From NCBI RefSeq assembly GCF_008923205.2, contig NZ_WBMS02000040.1, forward strand, positions 30,358 through 94,357: 64,000 bases of DNA, given 5' to 3'. Every line of letters begins with the position of its first letter. Position 1 is the first letter of the stretch. Under the pieces are notes generated by a model that saw only the letters and a list, made by a program, of their open reading frames with translations, was not told the origin of the DNA and made no database searches. Positions 61,425 through 64,000 of the stretch are shown here, in pieces. The position numbers and the translations under genes were made by a program. The stretch is from Actinomadura physcomitrii (GTDB lineage: Bacteria; Actinomycetota; Actinomycetes; Streptosporangiales; Streptosporangiaceae).

Positions 61425-62288
61425 ATGCCCGACCCCTCCGCGCATTCCCCCGCGCGCCCCTCCGCAGACCCCTCCGCAGACCCCTCCGCGCCGCCGGCGG
61501 GCCCCGGCGGTCCGCTGCTGGCCGGCCGCCGCATCCTGGTCGTCGGCGCCGGGACCCGCCGCAGCGACGACCCCGCCGCGCCCGTCGGCAACGGCCGCGC
61601 CATCGCCGTCACCGCCGCCCGCGAGGGCGCGCGGGTCGCCTGCGCCGACGTCGACGAGGACGCCGCCGGCGCGACCGCCCAGATGATCGCCGCCGAGGGC
61701 GGCGCCGCGCACGTGGTGATCGCCGACGTCACCGACCCGGTGTCCTGCGACCGGGTGGTCACGCGGGCGGCGGAGGAGCTCGGCGGCCTGGACGGGGTGG
61801 TGTTCAACCCCGGGATCGGCATCGGCTACGGGATGGCCGGCACCGGCCTGGCCGACTGGGACCGCGTCATGCAGGTGAACCTGCGCGCGCCGTTCCTGGT
61901 CGGCAAGGCGGCGCTGCCCGCGCTGGACGCCGGTGCGGCGATGGTGTTCATCGGGTCGCTGGCGGGCACCAAGCCGGGGTCGCGGTCGCCGTCCTACGAC
62001 GCGTCCAAGGCGGGGCTGACCGGGCTGGTGCGGCACATCGCCGCCGAGGGCGCCGGGCGCGGGGTGCGCGCCAACGTGGTCGCGCCCGGCCTGATCGACA
62101 CCGTGATGGGCCGCGACGCCTCCGGCGGGAACGCCGCCCGGGACCGGGTCGCCGCGCTGATCCCGATGCACCGGCAGGGCACCGCGTGGGAGGTCGCCGA
62201 CGTGGTCGTGTTCCTGCTGTCGCACCGCGCCGCCTATGTCACCGGGCAGGTCGTGCACGTCGACGGCGGCCTGTCCACTCTGCGCTGA
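61425..62288 (+). CDS. SDR family oxidoreductase
   Basis: The 287-residue short-chain dehydrogenase has a catalytic Ser in FIGSLAGTK, Tyr and Lys in SYDASKAG, and a C-terminal YVTGQVVHVDGG typical of the classical type. The cofactor loop is stretched: VVGAGTRRSDDPAAPVGNGR replaces the compact GxxxGxG. The N-terminal 30 residues repeat PSADPS. TACGGT lies seven bases before the ATG, so the mRNA is probably leaderless. The substrate is unknown. Confidence 0.88.
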   Translation: MPDPSAHSPARPSADPSADPSAPPAGPGGPLLAGRRILVVGAGTRRSDDPAAPVGNGRAIAVTAAREGARVACADVDEDAAGATAQMIAAEGGAAHVVIADVTDPVSCDRVVTRAAEELGGLDGVVFNPGIGIGYGMAGTGLADWDRVMQVNLRAPFLVGKAALPALDAGAAMVFIGSLAGTKPGSRSPSYDASKAGLTGLVRHIAAEGAGRGVRANVVAPGLIDTVMGRDASGGNAARDRVAALIPMHRQGTAWEVADVVVFLLSHRAAYVTGQVVHVDGGLSTLR

Positions 62289-62382
62289 CCCCGGCCCGGT
62301 CCGCCGGCGGGCGGGGAGCGGGGAACACGCGGGGCACTTCCGGATGTAGCGCGGTAATGTTGTAATCATCTGGAGGTGCGCG

Positions 62383-63366
62383 ATGTCCCCCGAATCCCGC
62401 GACCCCGAATCCCGCGACGACGAGGCGCCGGACGGGCGGGCCCTGGACGCCTACTCGGCCACGGTGTCGGCCGTCGCCCGCGAACTCACCCCGCGCGTCG
62501 CCGCGCTGCGCGTCCGCCACCGCCGCGGTGAAGGGGCCGGATCGGCCGTCGCGTTCACCGGCGACGGGTTCCTGCTGACCAACGCCCACGTCGTCGGCAC
62601 CGCCGCCGGCGGGCAGGCCGCGTTCGCCGACGGGTCCACCGCCGACTTCACCGTCGTCGGCACCGACCCGCTGTCGGACCTGGCGGTCGTCCGCGCCGAC
62701 GGCGAGGTTCCCGGCCCGGCGGTCCTCGGCGACAGCGACCGCCTGGTCGTCGGGCAGCTCGTCGTCGCCGTCGGGAACCCGCTCGGGCTGGCCGGGTCGG
62801 TCACCGCCGGGGTGGTGTCGGCGCTCGGCCGGTCGCTGCCCGCCCGCAGCGGCTCGGCCGCCCGCGTCATCGAGGACGTCATCCAGACCGACGCCGCCCT
62901 CAACCCCGGCAACTCCGGCGGCGCCCTCGCCGACTCCGGCGGCCGCGTCGTCGGGATCAACACCGCCGTCGCCGGCGCCGGCCTCGGCCTCGCGGTCCCG
63001 ATCAACGCCACCACCCGCCGCATCATCGCCGCGCTGATGCGCGACGGCCGGGTCCGCCGCGCCTACCTCGGGCTGGTCGCCGCGCCCGTGCCCGTCCCGC
63101 CCGCGCTGCGCGCCCGGACCGGTCACAAGGAGGCGCTGCGCGTCGCCGAGGTGGTCCCGCGCAGCCCCGCCGACCGGGCCGGGCTGCGCCGCGGCGACCT
63201 GGTCCTCACCGCCGGCGGGCGGCCGGTGTCGCACGCCCAGTCCCTGCAGCGGCTGATGTTCGAGGGCGCCATCGGCCGGCCGCTGGCCATCACCGTCGTC
63301 CGCAACGGCGCGATGGTCGACGTCATCGCCGAACCCGCCGAGCTCACCGGCACCGAGACCGCCTGA
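62383..63366 (+). CDS. HtrA/DegP-like trypsin-family protease with PDZ domain
   Basis: The 327-residue protein has the catalytic triad in TNAHVV (His), LSDLAVV (Asp) and GNSGGAL (Ser), followed by one PDZ domain (residues 235-320; GLRRGDLVLTAGG). It lacks the membrane anchor or signal peptide of extracellular HtrA proteins, so it appears cytoplasmic. Its role could be protein quality control. GGAGG lies before the ATG. Confidence 0.92.
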   Translation: MSPESRDPESRDDEAPDGRALDAYSATVSAVARELTPRVAALRVRHRRGEGAGSAVAFTGDGFLLTNAHVVGTAAGGQAAFADGSTADFTVVGTDPLSDLAVVRADGEVPGPAVLGDSDRLVVGQLVVAVGNPLGLAGSVTAGVVSALGRSLPARSGSAARVIEDVIQTDAALNPGNSGGALADSGGRVVGINTAVAGAGLGLAVPINATTRRIIAALMRDGRVRRAYLGLVAAPVPVPPALRARTGHKEALRVAEVVPRSPADRAGLRRGDLVLTAGGRPVSHAQSLQRLMFEGAIGRPLAITVVRNGAMVDVIAEPAELTGTETA

Positions 63367-63382
63367 CCCCCGGCCGCCCGGG

Positions 63383-64000
63383 TCAGCGCCGCCCGGGGCC
63401 GCGGAACGTCGCCCGGTACGCCGACGGCGACACCCCCACCGCCGCCTGCAGATGCGCCCGCAGCGACGCCGCCGTCCCGAACCCCGACCGCTCGGCCACC
63501 CGCTCCACCGGCAGGTCGGTCTCCTCCAGCAGCTGCCGCGCCCGCTCGACCCGCTGCCGCGCCAGCCACACCGCCGGCGACACCCCCGCCTCCTGCCGGA
63601 ACCGGCGCGTGAACGTCCGCACGCTCATCGACGCCCGCGCCGCCAGCTCCGCCAGCGTCAGCGGCTCGGCGAGCCGCTCCAGCGCCCACGCCCGCGCCGG
63701 GCCCGTCGAGGCCTCCCGCGGCGCCGCCACCGGACGCGCGACGAACTGCGCCTGCCCGCGCTCCCGGTGCGGCGACACCACCGTGCGGCGCGCCACGTCG
63801 CCGGCCACCGCCGCGCCGTGGTCCCGGCGGATCACGTGCAGGCACAGGTCGATGCCCGCCGCCTCGCCCGCCGAGGTCAGCACGTCCCCCTCGTCGGCGT
63901 ACAGCACCGCCGGGTCCAGGTCCACGCCGGGGAACATCGCGGTGAACCGGTCGGCCGACCGCCGGCCCGCGCCGCACGCCGCGGCCTCACGCTCCGCGGG
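63383..64000 (-). CDS. AraC/GlxA-family regulator, 5' part outside window
   Basis: A 206-codon fragment of a GlxA-type regulator. The last part of the DJ-1/PfpI-like domain (RFTAMFPGVDLDPAVLY; VLTSAGEAAGIDLCLH) leads into an AraC DNA-binding domain with two helix-turn-helix motifs (MSVRTFTRRFRQEAGVSP; GFGTAASLRAHLQ). The frame stays open to the window end. Convergent with the protease gene, 16 bp apart. Confidence 0.9.
   Translation of the reverse strand, partial: PAEREAAACGAGRRSADRFTAMFPGVDLDPAVLYADEGDVLTSAGEAAGIDLCLHVIRRDHGAAVAGDVARRTVVSPHRERGQAQFVARPVAAPREASTGPARAWALERLAEPLTLAELAARASMSVRTFTRRFRQEAGVSPAVWLARQRVERARQLLEETDLPVERVAERSGFGTAASLRAHLQAAVGVSPSAYRATFRGPGRR

Overview
The window comes from a very high-GC actinomycete. 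It has mycothiol-type and F420-type enzymes, a GarA/DUF881/Sbp locus, a DUF5999 protein, a HrdB-like sigma factor, many GTG starts and several near-leaderless promoters. The protein families fit the Streptosporangiales/Thermomonosporaceae (Actinomadura-like), but that placement is my inference and no 16S gene is present. Gene density is normal for a chromosome. I see no phage, transposase, integrase or CRISPR array.

0-12.5 kb: a metallophosphoesterase cut by the window edge, a TetR regulator, thiC behind a TPP riboswitch, glutamate dehydrogenase, a DHFR-like reductase, an orphan histidine kinase, a Nudix hydrolase, a CDP-alcohol phosphatidyltransferase coupled to a nucleotidyltransferase/pseudo-phosphomutase fusion, and a class V aminotransferase. 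12.5-26 kb: an ABCG-type transporter, then a block with the gene order of the mycobacterial Rv1822-Rv1832 region: DUF881, small basic protein, DUF881, FHA/GarA-like, MerR, DUF151, MerR, and gcvP behind a tandem glycine riboswitch. gcvH, usually present in that block, is missing. A large membrane protein with a degenerate kinase-like centre is inserted before gcvP. A repeat-rich 460-bp spacer follows gcvP.

26-34.6 kb: TPR, PPOX-type and Tex30-like hydrolase genes, a DUF5999 gene, lutABC (lactate oxidation) and a TetR gene. Next comes the most unusual part of the window, an intergenic RNA region at 32.8-33.2 kb. On the minus strand it carries two tRNA-like units in circularly permuted order (T arm and 3' acceptor strand, six-nucleotide linker, 5' acceptor strand and D arm). 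They lie directly downstream of a gene of unknown function (DUF7873-like) and are framed by strong hairpins.

34.6-43 kb: nitrate/nitrite assimilation (narK, nasC, nirD, a HemD-winged-helix regulator of NnaR type and a CbiX-type chelatase). The promoters share 11-bp-spaced GlnR-like elements. nirB is not in the window. 43-46.7 kb: a MarR-controlled DrrAB-type ABC exporter and a secreted phytase-like esterase. 46.7-49.4 kb: the principal-type sigma factor and a cation diffusion facilitator. 49.4-59.7 kb: menaquinone genes menE, menB, menC, menD and menF, interrupted by a tyrosine phosphatase, a fatty acid desaturase, an Nei-type glycosylase and a WYL regulator. menE and menF share a palindrome that overlaps their promoters. 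59.9-64 kb: BioY, a spermidine-synthase-like protein, an SDR, an HtrA-like protease and an AraC/GlxA regulator cut by the window edge.

Two gene remnants (TrmO-like and MocR-like C-termini), a 15-bp coding minisatellite, a 25-bp tandem array and a dispersed CTTAC-N3-GTAAAG palindrome are also reported.
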